Shown here piece by piece: positions 1-7,778 of a stretch of 11,509 bases of DNA (within the stretch, counting starts at the first letter, position 1; the number at the start of each line of letters is the position of its first letter). The notes beneath the pieces were generated by a model that saw only the letters and a list, made by a program, of their open reading frames with translations, did no database searches and was not told where the DNA came from. Source of the DNA: Spirochaetaceae bacterium (lineage in GTDB: Bacteria > Spirochaetota > Spirochaetia > Treponematales > Breznakiellaceae); NCBI GenBank assembly GCA_031288215.1, contig JAITRV010000305.1, positions 1 through 11,509 of the forward strand, written 5' to 3'. The position numbers and the translations under genes were made by a program.

Positions 1-44
1 GCTTGGTTACGATCATTGGCTTGTGATTATGTTTCGGAGTTGTT

Positions 45-1304
45 ATGAAAAAGAAGATTGTCCTCGCCTATTCGGGGGGATTGGATACCACGGTGATCAT
101 TCCCTGGCTCAAGGAAAACTACGATTGCGACATTGCGGCGGTCTGTGTGGATGTAGGCCAGGAGGCGGATTGGCAGACCATCAAACAGCGGGCCCTGGAT
201 ACCGGGGCGGTCTCCTGCCATGTGGCGGATGTGAAAAAGGAGTACGTGGAGGACTTTGTCTGGCCCGCCCTCAAGGCCTCGGCGGTCTACGAGGACAAGT
301 ACCTCCTGGGGACCTCCACCGCCCGGCCCCTGATAGCCAAGGTCCTGGTGGAAGCGGCCCGCAACGTTAAGGCCGCGGCCATTGCCCACGGGGCCACCGG
401 CAAGGGGAACGACCAGGTCCGCTTTGACCTGGGGATCATGGCTTTTGCCCCGGACCTGGAGATCATCGCCCCCTGGAGGACCTGGGATATCAAGAGCCGG
501 GAGGAGGAGATCGAATACCTGGAAAAACGGCATATCCCCGTTCCCATGAAGAAGGAACAGTCCTACAGCCGGGACGACAACCTCTGGCATGTCTCCCACG
601 AGGGGCTGGAACTGGAGGACCCCGCCAACGAGCCCCTGCTGGGGAATATGCTGGAAATGTCGGTCTCCCCGGAAAAGGCCCCGGACCGCCCCGAATACGT
701 GGAGATCCGCTTTGATCAGGGCATTCCCGTCTCGGTAAACGGCACAGACCTCGAGGGGGTGGAACTCATCCGGACCCTGAACAAGATCGGGGGCGCCCAC
801 GGGGTAGGCATTGTGGACCTGGTGGAGAACCGGGTGGTGGGCATGAAGAGCCGGGGGGTCTATGAAACCCCCGGGGGGAGCATCCTCTACTATGCCCACC
901 AGGAACTGGAACACATCTGCCTGGACCGCCAGACCTACGCCTTCAAGCAGCATGCGGCCCTGAAGATGGGGGAACTGATCTACGGGGGCCTCTGGTTTAC
1001 CCCCCTGCGGGAAAGCCTCTCGGCCTTTGTGGACGCCACTCAAAGGACCGTCAGCGGCACGGTGCGGCTCAAGCTCTACAAGGGTTCCATCAGCGCTGCC
1101 GGGGTCTCTTCCCCCTTCTCCCTGTACAACGCCAGCATCGCCAGCTTCGCCACCGGGGAACTCTACAACCACGCCGATGCCAAGGGCTTTATCCGGCTCT
1201 ACGGCCTCCCGGTGCTGGTCCGGGCGATGATGGAAAGCCCCGCCCCGATCCCGGCCTCCTCGGGGCCCGCCCTGGACGCCAAGTCCAAGGGAACCGCGGG
1301 CTAG
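45..1304 (+). CDS. argG: Argininosuccinate synthase
   Basis: ArgG joins citrulline and aspartate, using ATP, to make argininosuccinate; this is the penultimate step of arginine synthesis in the cytoplasm. The 419-residue product has the N-type ATP pyrophosphatase P-loop SGGLDT at residues 10-15. It also has the family block AHGATGKGNDQVRF at 114-127, which contributes to ATP and citrulline handling, and the conserved GMKSRGVYETPGG stretch in the C-terminal half. The length is slightly above the usual 400-410 because of a short polar C-terminal tail. The ATG at 45 is preceded by GGAG at 36-39 with 5-nt spacing, which supports this start. argH follows on the same strand after 99 nt. The promoter is not clear in the 44 nt available upstream and may lie outside the window. 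Identity is essentially certain from the motifs. Confidence 0.98.
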   Translation: MKKKIVLAYSGGLDTTVIIPWLKENYDCDIAAVCVDVGQEADWQTIKQRALDTGAVSCHVADVKKEYVEDFVWPALKASAVYEDKYLLGTSTARPLIAKVLVEAARNVKAAAIAHGATGKGNDQVRFDLGIMAFAPDLEIIAPWRTWDIKSREEEIEYLEKRHIPVPMKKEQSYSRDDNLWHVSHEGLELEDPANEPLLGNMLEMSVSPEKAPDRPEYVEIRFDQGIPVSVNGTDLEGVELIRTLNKIGGAHGVGIVDLVENRVVGMKSRGVYETPGGSILYYAHQELEHICLDRQTYAFKQHAALKMGELIYGGLWFTPLRESLSAFVDATQRTVSGTVRLKLYKGSISAAGVSSPFSLYNASIASFATGELYNHADAKGFIRLYGLPVLVRAMMESPAPIPASSGPALDAKSKGTAG

Positions 1305-1305
1305 C

Positions 1306-1382
1306 CCGATAAGAAGGGGGGGTCCGGGGGGCCTCCGGTCCCCCGGCGGGGGTGTGGGGGCGGAGCCCCTGCTTCTTACCGG
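1306..1382 (+). promoter_or_regulatory. GC-rich foldable argG-argH spacer
   Basis: The spacer between argG and argH can fold strongly. Outer arms at 1306-1316 (CCGATAAGAAG) and 1372-1382 (CTTCTTACCGG) pair with one mismatch, and G and C runs next to them could extend the stem. An inner 7-bp hairpin pairs CCGGGGG at 1324-1330 with CCCCCGG at 1340-1346. There is no T-run after the structure, so it is not a typical intrinsic terminator. The argH Shine-Dalgarno AGGAGG starts just 9 nt after the outer stem. It may be an mRNA processing or stability element, an attenuator, or a dispersed REP-like repeat; the sequence cannot distinguish these. Confidence 0.5.
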
Positions 1383-1403
1383 ATCAACCCAGGAGGAAAC
1401 GAC

Positions 1404-2789
1404 GTGAGTAACGATGAACAGAAGGTTCTGTGGGGAGGGCGGCTTGAGGAGCGGCCCGGGGCGGAGGCCTTTGCCTTCCAGGCATCCATCGGGGTGGACC
1501 GGCGGCTCGCCCCGGAGGACATCCGGGGAAGCCGGGCCCATGTGGCCATGCTGGGCCGCCGGGGGATCATCCCGGCGGAGAGCGCCGTCCGGCTGGACGC
1601 GGAACTCGCCCGCATCGGCGAAGAACTGGCGGCGGGGACGCTCGCCGTGGAGGAGGCGGCGGAGGACATCCACTCCTTTATCGAGGGGGTCTTGACCCAA
1701 CGCCTGGGGGATATGGGCAGGATGGTCCACGCGGGCCGCAGCCGCAACGACCAGGTGGCGGTGGACCTCCGGCTCTACCTCAAAAGGGTCGTGCCGGAAC
1801 TGCGCGGGGAACTGGACGAAACCCTCCGGGTGCTGCTGGACCGGGGGGAGGAACACGCCGGGAGCGTCATGCCCGGCTATACCCACCTCCAGCGGGCCCA
1901 GCCGGTCACCCTGGGTTACCACCTCACCGCCTGGGCCGCGGCCCTGGACCGGGACCGCCGCCGCTTTGCCGATGCCCTGGACCGGCTGGACGAGTGCCCC
2001 CTGGGGGCGGGGGCCTTAGCGGGATCAACCCTTCCCCTGGACCGGGAAGACACCGCCCGGGCCCTGGGCTTCCGCGGCCCCGCCCTGAACGGGATGGACG
2101 CCGTGGCGGACCGGGACTTTGCCCTGGAGCTTTCCGCCGCCTGCGCCATCACCATGACCCACCTTTCCCGGTTCTGCGAGGACCTCGTTATCTGGGCCAG
2201 CGAGGAGTTCGGCTTTCTCAAGCTCTCCGACGCCTGGAGTACCGGCTCCTCCATCATGCCCCAGAAGAAGAACCCCGATTTTGCCGAACTCATCCGGGGC
2301 AAGGCAGGCCGGGCCACGGGGAACCTCGTGTGCCTTTTCACCCTCCTCAAGGGCCTCCCCTACGCCTACGACAAGGACCTGCAGGAGGACAAGGAGAGCC
2401 TCTTCGACAGCCTGGACACGGTCCGCGCCTGCCTCAGGATGTTCCGGGGGATGATGGCCGATGCGGCCTTCGACACGGAGCGGATGGAGGCCGCCTGCAT
2501 CGGGGGCTTCCTGGAGGCCACCGACGCCGCGGAATACCTGGTCCGCAAGGGCCTTCCCTTCAGGAAGGCCCACGAAGCCGCCGCCCAGGTGGTCCGGGAC
2601 TGCATCGCCGCGGGGCAGCGGCGTATTGCCGAGCGGAGCCTCCCGGAACTGCGGGAGCGGTCGGCCCTCTTCGCCGAGGACCTCTACGCCGCCCTGGACC
2701 CCGCCGCCTGCGTCGCCGCCCGGAATCTTCCCGGCGGAAGCGCCCCGGAGGAGGTCCGCCGCCAGATCCGCCTGCTCAGAAATAGATAG
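1404..2789 (+). CDS. argH: Argininosuccinate lyase
   Basis: ArgH splits argininosuccinate into arginine and fumarate, completing arginine synthesis after ArgG. The 461-residue length is normal for the family. It belongs to the aspartase/fumarase superfamily: the signature GSSIMPQKKNP lies at 281-291, and the flexible catalytic-loop serine is S283. The SRNDQV block at 113-118 and the TH pair at 160-161, with the conserved active-site histidine, are also present. The start is GTG at 1404, chosen because a full AGGAGG at 1391-1396 precedes it by 7 nt; the encoded N-terminus then leads directly into the usual LWGGRL motif. It is probably co-transcribed with argG. The gene ends 68 nt before the convergent histidine kinase, with no convincing terminator in between. 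Confidence 0.98.
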   Translation: MSNDEQKVLWGGRLEERPGAEAFAFQASIGVDRRLAPEDIRGSRAHVAMLGRRGIIPAESAVRLDAELARIGEELAAGTLAVEEAAEDIHSFIEGVLTQRLGDMGRMVHAGRSRNDQVAVDLRLYLKRVVPELRGELDETLRVLLDRGEEHAGSVMPGYTHLQRAQPVTLGYHLTAWAAALDRDRRRFADALDRLDECPLGAGALAGSTLPLDREDTARALGFRGPALNGMDAVADRDFALELSAACAITMTHLSRFCEDLVIWASEEFGFLKLSDAWSTGSSIMPQKKNPDFAELIRGKAGRATGNLVCLFTLLKGLPYAYDKDLQEDKESLFDSLDTVRACLRMFRGMMADAAFDTERMEAACIGGFLEATDAAEYLVRKGLPFRKAHEAAAQVVRDCIAAGQRRIAERSLPELRERSALFAEDLYAALDPAACVAARNLPGGSAPEEVRRQIRLLRNR

Positions 2790-2857
2790 GGAAGCGGGAG
2801 GAGCTTGAAACGGGGACTAAGCACGGAAGCGGGGGGATAATTCCTCCCTTCTCCCGG

Positions 2858-5032
2858 CTATGTGTTAAAGAGGTATTGCCGGAGCTTTTTCATCAGGTCT
2901 TCGATGTCGATAGGCTTGCCCAGGTGGTCGTTCATCCCCGCGGTGAGGCATTTCTCGATATCCTCCCGAAAGACATTGGCGGTCATCGCCACGATGGGGA
3001 TGGTCCGGGCCTCGGGAGCTTCCAGGGCCCGGATTTGGCGGGTAGCCTCGAAGCCGTCCATTTCGGGCATGTGAATATCCATCAGGATGATATGGTATTT
3101 TGAGGGGGCTTCCCGGAATTTCTGAAGCACCTCCCGGCCGTTTCCCGCGGTTTCGATGGCGATTCCCGTATCTTCCAGCAGGGTGAGTACGATTTCCCGG
3201 TTGATCTCCACATCCTCGGCGAGCAGGAGGGTGAAGCCGTTGAAGACGGCGATCTCGCTTGGGGCGATCTGCTCCGGTTTTGCGGCGGCAGGCGGCGGGA
3301 CGAGGTGGGAATTGATGCAGTCCATGAGCACCGAGGCGAAGAGGGGTTTCGGGATAAAGCCGTTTACCCCCGCCTTCTGGGCCTCCGCTTCAATGGTACT
3401 CCACTCGGAGGCGGAGATCATGATCACCACCACATTATCCCCAAACTGCTGCTTGAGGAGCTGGGTCAGTTCCAGGCCGTTCATTCCGGGCATACGCCAA
3501 TCCGCAAAAACCAGGTCAAAGGGGGGCTTGCCGACGGACTTTCCCTGGGCCGTTTCGAAGATCCGGTAGGCTTCGCCGCCGCTGGAGGCGGTGGTACAGT
3601 TTAAGCCCACGGAATCGGCGAATTCCTTAAAGTAATCCAGGACCTCCGGGGAATCATCCGCCACCAGGATCCGGATCTGCTTCCAATCCCATTTGAAGTC
3701 CGCCGTATTCCGAACCGGCGGCTTTCCCTGTTCGACGGTAATCTCAAAGGCAAAGGTGGCGCCCTTTCCCTCCTCGGATTGCACCCAGATCTCTCCCCCC
3801 ATCAGTTCCACGATGCTCTTGGAAATGGAAAGCCCGAGGCCGGTGCCGCCGTATTTGCGGGCGATGCTGCCGTCGGCCTGTTCAAAAAGGGAAAAGAGCC
3901 GCTTTTGATGTTCCGGCGCGATGCCGATGCCGGTATCAATAACCTCGATATGGAGGGTGCAGAGTTTGTTCTTCCCGGGGGTATACCGCTCGGCGGTTTT
4001 ATTTACCGAAAGGGCGATCGATCCCCCCTCGGGGGTAAACTTCCCCGCGTTGGACAGGAGGTTGGTCAGCACCTGGGCAAGCCGCTGTTCATCCCCGATG
4101 ATACCGGACGGCACATTCCCGCCGAGGCGGACCACGAAATTCTGCCGTTTCTCCTCAAACTTGAAGTTCATCACGTTGGTCACCCGCTGGAGCATCCGTT
4201 CAAAATCGAATTCCGTATAGGAGAGTTCAAATTTACCCGCCTCGATTTTGGACATGTCCAGAATGTCATTGATGACCCCCAAGAGGTGCACCGACGCCTC
4301 TTGAATCTTGGACAGGCAGTATTCCCGCTTTTTCGGGTCCTGGGACGCCTGGGCGATGGCGGTCATCCCAATGATGGCGTTCATGGGGGTCCGCATCTCG
4401 TGGCTCATCCGGGAGAGGAAATTGCCCTTGGCCATGCTGAACTGTTCCGCCTGCTCCTTGGCGGCGATGAGGGCCTGCTCGGTCTCGTTGCGGATCACGA
4501 GGCCGGCGATGATATTGGCGATCAGCCGCAGGGTCTGGATGTCACTCTCGTCCCAGACGCGCCGGGATTGGCGCTCTTCGATGCAGAAAACCCCCCAGAA
4601 GCGGCTGTACACCATGACCGGGACGTTGACCACCGCCTTGACCCCCAGCGGCCGGTACCGGGCGGCCAGGACGGAGTCTTCCTCCACGTCGCTGCTGGCC
4701 AGGTAGACATCCCCCCGGGTGATAAAGGTGTCGTAGAAAAGCTCCCCCGGCCCAAAGGGCAGGGCCGCGGCGGCGGGGACCGGATGGGCATGGTTCGACC
4801 ATTCATATTCAAATTTCAGGGTATTCGTTTCCTGATCCAACCGGGCAAGAACGGTCCTGTCGACGTTCATCACGTTCCCGGTCATCAAGAGGGCATTTTT
4901 GAAGAGGGTCGAGAGTTCCCCCGACGAGATGAAACTCTGAGAGATCGCCGCCATCAATTCCTGCTGCCGCAGCCTTCTTTGCAGGGTGTCACCGGAGACA
5001 CCGGAAGAAGGTTTTTCCTTTTTTACGGACAA
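2858..5032 (-). CDS. Soluble GAF-domain hybrid histidine kinase with two receiver domains
   Basis: A 724-residue two-component sensor without visible membrane segments, so probably cytoplasmic. Numbering is from the TTG start. A GAF sensor domain covers about 40-185, followed by a short coiled linker. HisKA has the phosphorylated histidine H211 in SHEMRTP, and the HATPase has N328 (N box), DTGIGI at 366-371 and GTGLGL at 396-401. Receiver 1 has D511 and K562; receiver 2 has D652 and K706. There is no Hpt domain, so a separate phosphotransfer partner would be expected if this is a full phosphorelay. The signal and output are unknown. TTG at 5032 was chosen because GCAGGAG ends 6 nt before it. 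A GTG at 5047 is in frame but has no ribosome site and lies just upstream of the predicted transcription start. Confidence 0.92.
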   Translation of the reverse strand: MSVKKEKPSSGVSGDTLQRRLRQQELMAAISQSFISSGELSTLFKNALLMTGNVMNVDRTVLARLDQETNTLKFEYEWSNHAHPVPAAAALPFGPGELFYDTFITRGDVYLASSDVEEDSVLAARYRPLGVKAVVNVPVMVYSRFWGVFCIEERQSRRVWDESDIQTLRLIANIIAGLVIRNETEQALIAAKEQAEQFSMAKGNFLSRMSHEMRTPMNAIIGMTAIAQASQDPKKREYCLSKIQEASVHLLGVINDILDMSKIEAGKFELSYTEFDFERMLQRVTNVMNFKFEEKRQNFVVRLGGNVPSGIIGDEQRLAQVLTNLLSNAGKFTPEGGSIALSVNKTAERYTPGKNKLCTLHIEVIDTGIGIAPEHQKRLFSLFEQADGSIARKYGGTGLGLSISKSIVELMGGEIWVQSEEGKGATFAFEITVEQGKPPVRNTADFKWDWKQIRILVADDSPEVLDYFKEFADSVGLNCTTASSGGEAYRIFETAQGKSVGKPPFDLVFADWRMPGMNGLELTQLLKQQFGDNVVVIMISASEWSTIEAEAQKAGVNGFIPKPLFASVLMDCINSHLVPPPAAAKPEQIAPSEIAVFNGFTLLLAEDVEINREIVLTLLEDTGIAIETAGNGREVLQKFREAPSKYHIILMDIHMPEMDGFEATRQIRALEAPEARTIPIVAMTANVFREDIEKCLTAGMNDHLGKPIDIEDLMKKLRQYLFNT

Positions 5033-5051
5033 AAAAAACTCCTGCACTTTT

Positions 5052-5080
5052 AATATAGCGAAAATCGTCTTTGATGTATA
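5052..5080 (-). promoter_or_regulatory. Candidate promoter of the hybrid kinase gene
   Basis: On the minus strand, TATACA (plus 5075-5080, 4/6 to the -35 consensus) and TATATT (plus 5052-5057, 5/6 to the -10) are separated by 17 bp. Transcription would begin near 5045, just before the GCAGGAG ribosome site and the TTG start at 5032. This gives a leader of about 13 nt. It is a sequence match only. Confidence 0.5.
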
Positions 5081-5099
5081 GGGAAAATCGCTTTTTATG
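5060..5099. repeat. Tandem 17-bp direct repeat over the kinase promoter
   Basis: Two imperfect copies starting with GAAAATCG lie at 5060-5076 and 5083-5099. They match at 14 of 17 positions and are offset by 23 bp, about two helical turns. The first overlaps the predicted spacer and -35 of the kinase promoter; the second lies immediately upstream. This geometry suits a dimeric regulator, possibly a response regulator, but no protein is implicated by sequence. The second copy also forms part of a hairpin-like inverted repeat, with AATCGCT at 5086-5092 and AGCGATT at 5101-5107. Confidence 0.4.
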
Positions 5100-5128
5100 A
5101 AGCGATTCCCCTTTCTCCGCTCCGAGGG

Positions 5129-5142
5129 GCGGCTTTTGCCGC
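5129..5142. repeat. Short GC-rich hairpin between the kinase and mlaE
   Basis: GCGGC at 5129-5133 and GCCGC at 5138-5142 flank a TTTT loop. It lies in the 183-nt divergent intergenic region between the kinase and mlaE. With no T-run after it in either direction it does not look like a terminator. The rest of this region includes an A+T-rich patch at about 5189-5208 that could hold the mlaE -10, but I see no good -35. Confidence 0.25.
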
Positions 5143-5215
5143 GGAAAGCGAAAACAAATGCCGGGAGACTCTTCCCTAAAGGAGCCGGTATAGTATATTA
5201 TATAAAGAAACGGCT

Positions 5216-5977
5216 ATGAATCTAAGCGGGATAATCACCGGTCCACTATATACCCTCGGATTTTTTACCAGGACCCTCAAGGGATGCTGGAGTTTTATCT
5301 TCCGGGGCAATGTCTCCTTTAAGACCCTGATCATGCAGATCCTCTTTACCTTTATAGAGGCCCTGGGGGTTTCTTCCCTCCTGGCCATCGGGATAGGGGC
5401 CGCGGTCAATGCCATCGGTATGCCCTTTCTGGCGAGTTTTTCCCAGGAACGGCTCATTTATCCCCTGCTGATCACCATCATCACCCGGGAATTGGGGCCC
5501 CTCCTGACCGCCTTCATCATCATCGCCCGGTCGGCCACGGCCATAGCCACGGAAATTGCCACCATGGTCATCTCCCACGAGGTGGAAGCCTATATTTCCG
5601 TAGGGGTGGACCCGATAGAACACCTGGCGGTTCCCCGCTTCCTGGGGGTTATCGTTTCCATGTTCCTGCTGAACATCTATTTCTCGATCTTCGGCCTGGC
5701 GGGATCCTTTGTGGTGGCCCAGGTCTTTAATCCCCTGCCGGCTTCCGTTTATTTTAATAATTTGCTTCAAATATTGTCAATTAATGATATACTTATCTCA
5801 GTCGTAAAGAGCGTGGGCTTTGGGATGATCCTAGCCGTCGTCGCCATTTGTCAGGGCTTTTCGGTGGAACGGGCCAGCACGGAGATCCCCGTGGCGGGCT
5901 TAAAAGCGGTGGGGGCCTCCTTTGCCTGGTGTATCATCCTGGATATAGCCCTTTCCGCCCTGTACTATATAGCCTAG
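5216..5977 (+). CDS. mlaE: MlaE-family lipid ABC transporter permease
   Basis: This is the inner-membrane permease of an Mla-type (maintenance of lipid asymmetry) ABC transporter, which moves phospholipids between the inner membrane and the periplasmic MCE subunit. The 253-residue product is of normal length and strongly hydrophobic, with several membrane spans after an N-terminal interfacial helix. The family core RELGP is at 91-95. It is followed by the conserved stretch with TEIATM (112-117) and GVDPI (130-134), ending in VPR (139-141). The ATG at 5216 has only a weak purine-rich AAAGAAA upstream, so the start is less secure than the identity. mlaF follows after 24 nt. Codons near 5750-5800 are unusually A+T-rich for this gene. 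Confidence 0.95.
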   Translation: MNLSGIITGPLYTLGFFTRTLKGCWSFIFRGNVSFKTLIMQILFTFIEALGVSSLLAIGIGAAVNAIGMPFLASFSQERLIYPLLITIITRELGPLLTAFIIIARSATAIATEIATMVISHEVEAYISVGVDPIEHLAVPRFLGVIVSMFLLNIYFSIFGLAGSFVVAQVFNPLPASVYFNNLLQILSINDILISVVKSVGFGMILAVVAICQGFSVERASTEIPVAGLKAVGASFAWCIILDIALSALYYIA

Positions 5978-6001
5978 GCTGACGGGGATAAAGAGAGGAG
6001 T

Positions 6002-6742
6002 ATGGCGGAGGAACCTATCATCGAATTGATAAATACCTCTTTTTCCGCCCAGGGGACGCAGGTGGTTCGGAGGATCTCCTATCGCTTTGAGGAGGGAAAG
6101 ACCACTGCCCTGGTGGGCCCCTCCGGGGGCGGCAAGAGTACGGTCCTCAAACTTTCCGCGGGGCTCCTGGTCCCCAGCCAGGGGGAGGTCCGCTTCCGGG
6201 GACGGGACATCTCCGGGATGAACCGCCGGGAGAACCTGGCTTTCCGCAAGGAGGGGGCGGTGGTCTTTCAGGATTCGGCTCTCTGGGCAAATCAGAGCCT
6301 CTATCAAATTCTGGAGCTTCCCCTGAGAATACATTTCCCGAAGATGCCCCAAAAGGACCGGGACCGGCGGATTGCCGAGGTCCTGGATGCGGTGGAGTAT
6401 AAGCGGGAACTCGACATCCGGCCTTCCATGCTGTCCATGGGGGAGCAGAAGCTCATCGCCTTTGCCCGGGCCATGCTCTGCCGGCCCCGGCTGCTTTTCC
6501 TGGACGAATGGACCGAATCCCTGGACGACCAGGCCGCCCAGCGCCTTCTGGCCCTGGTGAAACGCCTGCAGGAGGAACAGAACACGATCATTTTCGTGAG
6601 CCACGATTTTAGAATCATAAAAAATCTGGCCGATTATATTATCATGATCCAGGGCGGGGAACTGTACCTTACCCTGACGGCGGAGCAGATCGCGGAGGAT
6701 GAAGATGTGGCCCATCTGGTGAAAAAAGGAATCGCCTCATGA
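6002..6742 (+). CDS. mlaF: MlaF-family lipid ABC transporter ATPase
   Basis: The cytoplasmic ATPase subunit of the Mla-type transporter; it powers lipid movement through MlaE. In 246 residues it has Walker A GPSGGGKS at 39-46, Q-loop Q90, Walker B LLFLDE at 164-169 and the switch histidine H201. The signature motif reads LSMGEQ at 144-149 instead of the usual LSGGQ, with the first Gly changed to Met. The purine-rich GAGAGGAG ends only 1 nt before the ATG, so the effective ribosome contact is probably its upstream part. The stop overlaps the mlaD start in an ATGA, indicating translational coupling. The assignment as mlaF rather than another ABC ATPase rests mainly on its position between mlaE and mlaD. 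No mlaB-like STAS gene is present in the window. Confidence 0.94.
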   Translation: MAEEPIIELINTSFSAQGTQVVRRISYRFEEGKTTALVGPSGGGKSTVLKLSAGLLVPSQGEVRFRGRDISGMNRRENLAFRKEGAVVFQDSALWANQSLYQILELPLRIHFPKMPQKDRDRRIAEVLDAVEYKRELDIRPSMLSMGEQKLIAFARAMLCRPRLLFLDEWTESLDDQAAQRLLALVKRLQEEQNTIIFVSHDFRIIKNLADYIIMIQGGELYLTLTAEQIAEDEDVAHLVKKGIAS

Positions 6743-7767
6743 AGTTTAAGATCCGCTTTGCCGACCAAATCGTGGGCGTCTTTATCGTTGCCGCCCTGAT
6801 CTCCCTGATCTTTGTGATCATCATGCTCGGTACCCGGCAGCGTTGGTTCGCCAAGGATTTCTTCTATAAGACGTACTTTGATTCCGCCGCGGGGCTGGGG
6901 GATACGATGGTCGTCCAGTACAAGGGCTTCCCCATCGGCAGGGTCCGGTCCGTTACCCTGACCAATGACGACCAGGTGGAAGTTACCTTTTCCATTTATG
7001 ATCAGTACCAAAACCGGGTCAGGGAGGGATCCCTGGTGGAACTCATCGTCAGCCCCATCGGTCTGGGGAATCAGTTTGTCTTCCACCCCGGCCGGGGGGA
7101 GGATATTCTGGAGGAGGGGACCCTGGTACCGGTGGTCAATTCCCCCCAGGGCAGGAACTTTGTGCGCCTGGGCCTGGCCAACATCCCCCCCCGGGACGAC
7201 CGCATTAACCAGCTCATGGCCCAGGTCGACCGGACCCTGGAAAACCTCAATACCCAGATTTTCCCCGGTGTGGACGTTTTGCTGAAGGATATGGACGCCG
7301 TCCTGGTGGAAGTGAAGGAGGCGGTGGCCGGCACCGATGCGACCGTCCTGGGCCGTACCTTGGGGGGGGTGGACGAACTGGTCAATCAGGACCTGGATAC
7401 GATCCTCGCGGACGCGGCATCCATTCTGGAGGATATTAAGGGGATCTCCGGGGATCTGGAGGTCCTCGCCGCCCGCTTATCGGATCCCCAGGGGGCGGTG
7501 CTGACGGCCCTGGACCGGAACGGCGCCGTGTACCAGAACCTGGAGGCCTCCCTCAAATCCATAGCGGGAACCCTGCGGAACCTGGAAAGGACCAGCGCCC
7601 TCCTGCCTGCCCAGGTGCCGGGGGTATTGGCGGAGGTCAGGAACGTCCTGCAGGGCGCCCAGGACCTGCTCACCTCCCTGTTGAACAACCCCCTCCTGAA
7701 AGGGGGGGTCCCCATCCAGGTGGAGATTCAGACCGGCGGTACCAACCCCCGGGATATTCCTTTTTAG
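6739..7767 (+). CDS. mlaD: MlaD-family MCE-domain substrate-binding subunit
   Basis: MlaD-type proteins are anchored in the inner membrane and project an MCE domain into the periplasm, where a hexameric ring forms the lipid channel above MlaE. This 342-residue protein has one N-terminal membrane segment at about 11-30 and an MCE domain at about 42-122. The MCE domain includes the typical GLGDTMVVQYKGFPIGRV segment near 52-69 and SPIGLG at 105-110. A long, mostly helical C-terminal region follows (about 135-320), longer than the short tail of E. coli MlaD and closer to longer MCE proteins that build needles or helical extensions. The ATG overlaps the mlaF stop by 4 nt, and AAGGA at 6726-6730 serves as ribosome site. 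Confidence 0.93.
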   Translation: MKFKIRFADQIVGVFIVAALISLIFVIIMLGTRQRWFAKDFFYKTYFDSAAGLGDTMVVQYKGFPIGRVRSVTLTNDDQVEVTFSIYDQYQNRVREGSLVELIVSPIGLGNQFVFHPGRGEDILEEGTLVPVVNSPQGRNFVRLGLANIPPRDDRINQLMAQVDRTLENLNTQIFPGVDVLLKDMDAVLVEVKEAVAGTDATVLGRTLGGVDELVNQDLDTILADAASILEDIKGISGDLEVLAARLSDPQGAVLTALDRNGAVYQNLEASLKSIAGTLRNLERTSALLPAQVPGVLAEVRNVLQGAQDLLTSLLNNPLLKGGVPIQVEIQTGGTNPRDIPF

Positions 7768-7778
7768 GGGAGGTGGGA

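Noticed and set aside
27..1922. A 631-codon open frame on the minus strand antisense to argG and argH
   Set aside because: It runs opposite two certain genes, has a low-complexity Gly/Pro/His-rich product with no family features, and is explained by the high GC third-position bias of the real genes.
2790..2857. Possible terminator between argH and the convergent kinase
   Set aside because: G-rich and C-rich segments can pair only with mismatches (for example around 2831-2849), and no T-run follows in either direction.
3779..5053. A 424-codon open frame on the plus strand antisense to the histidine kinase
   Set aside because: The kinase has all catalytic motifs in the other strand; the antisense product is a Gly/His/Asp-rich shadow.
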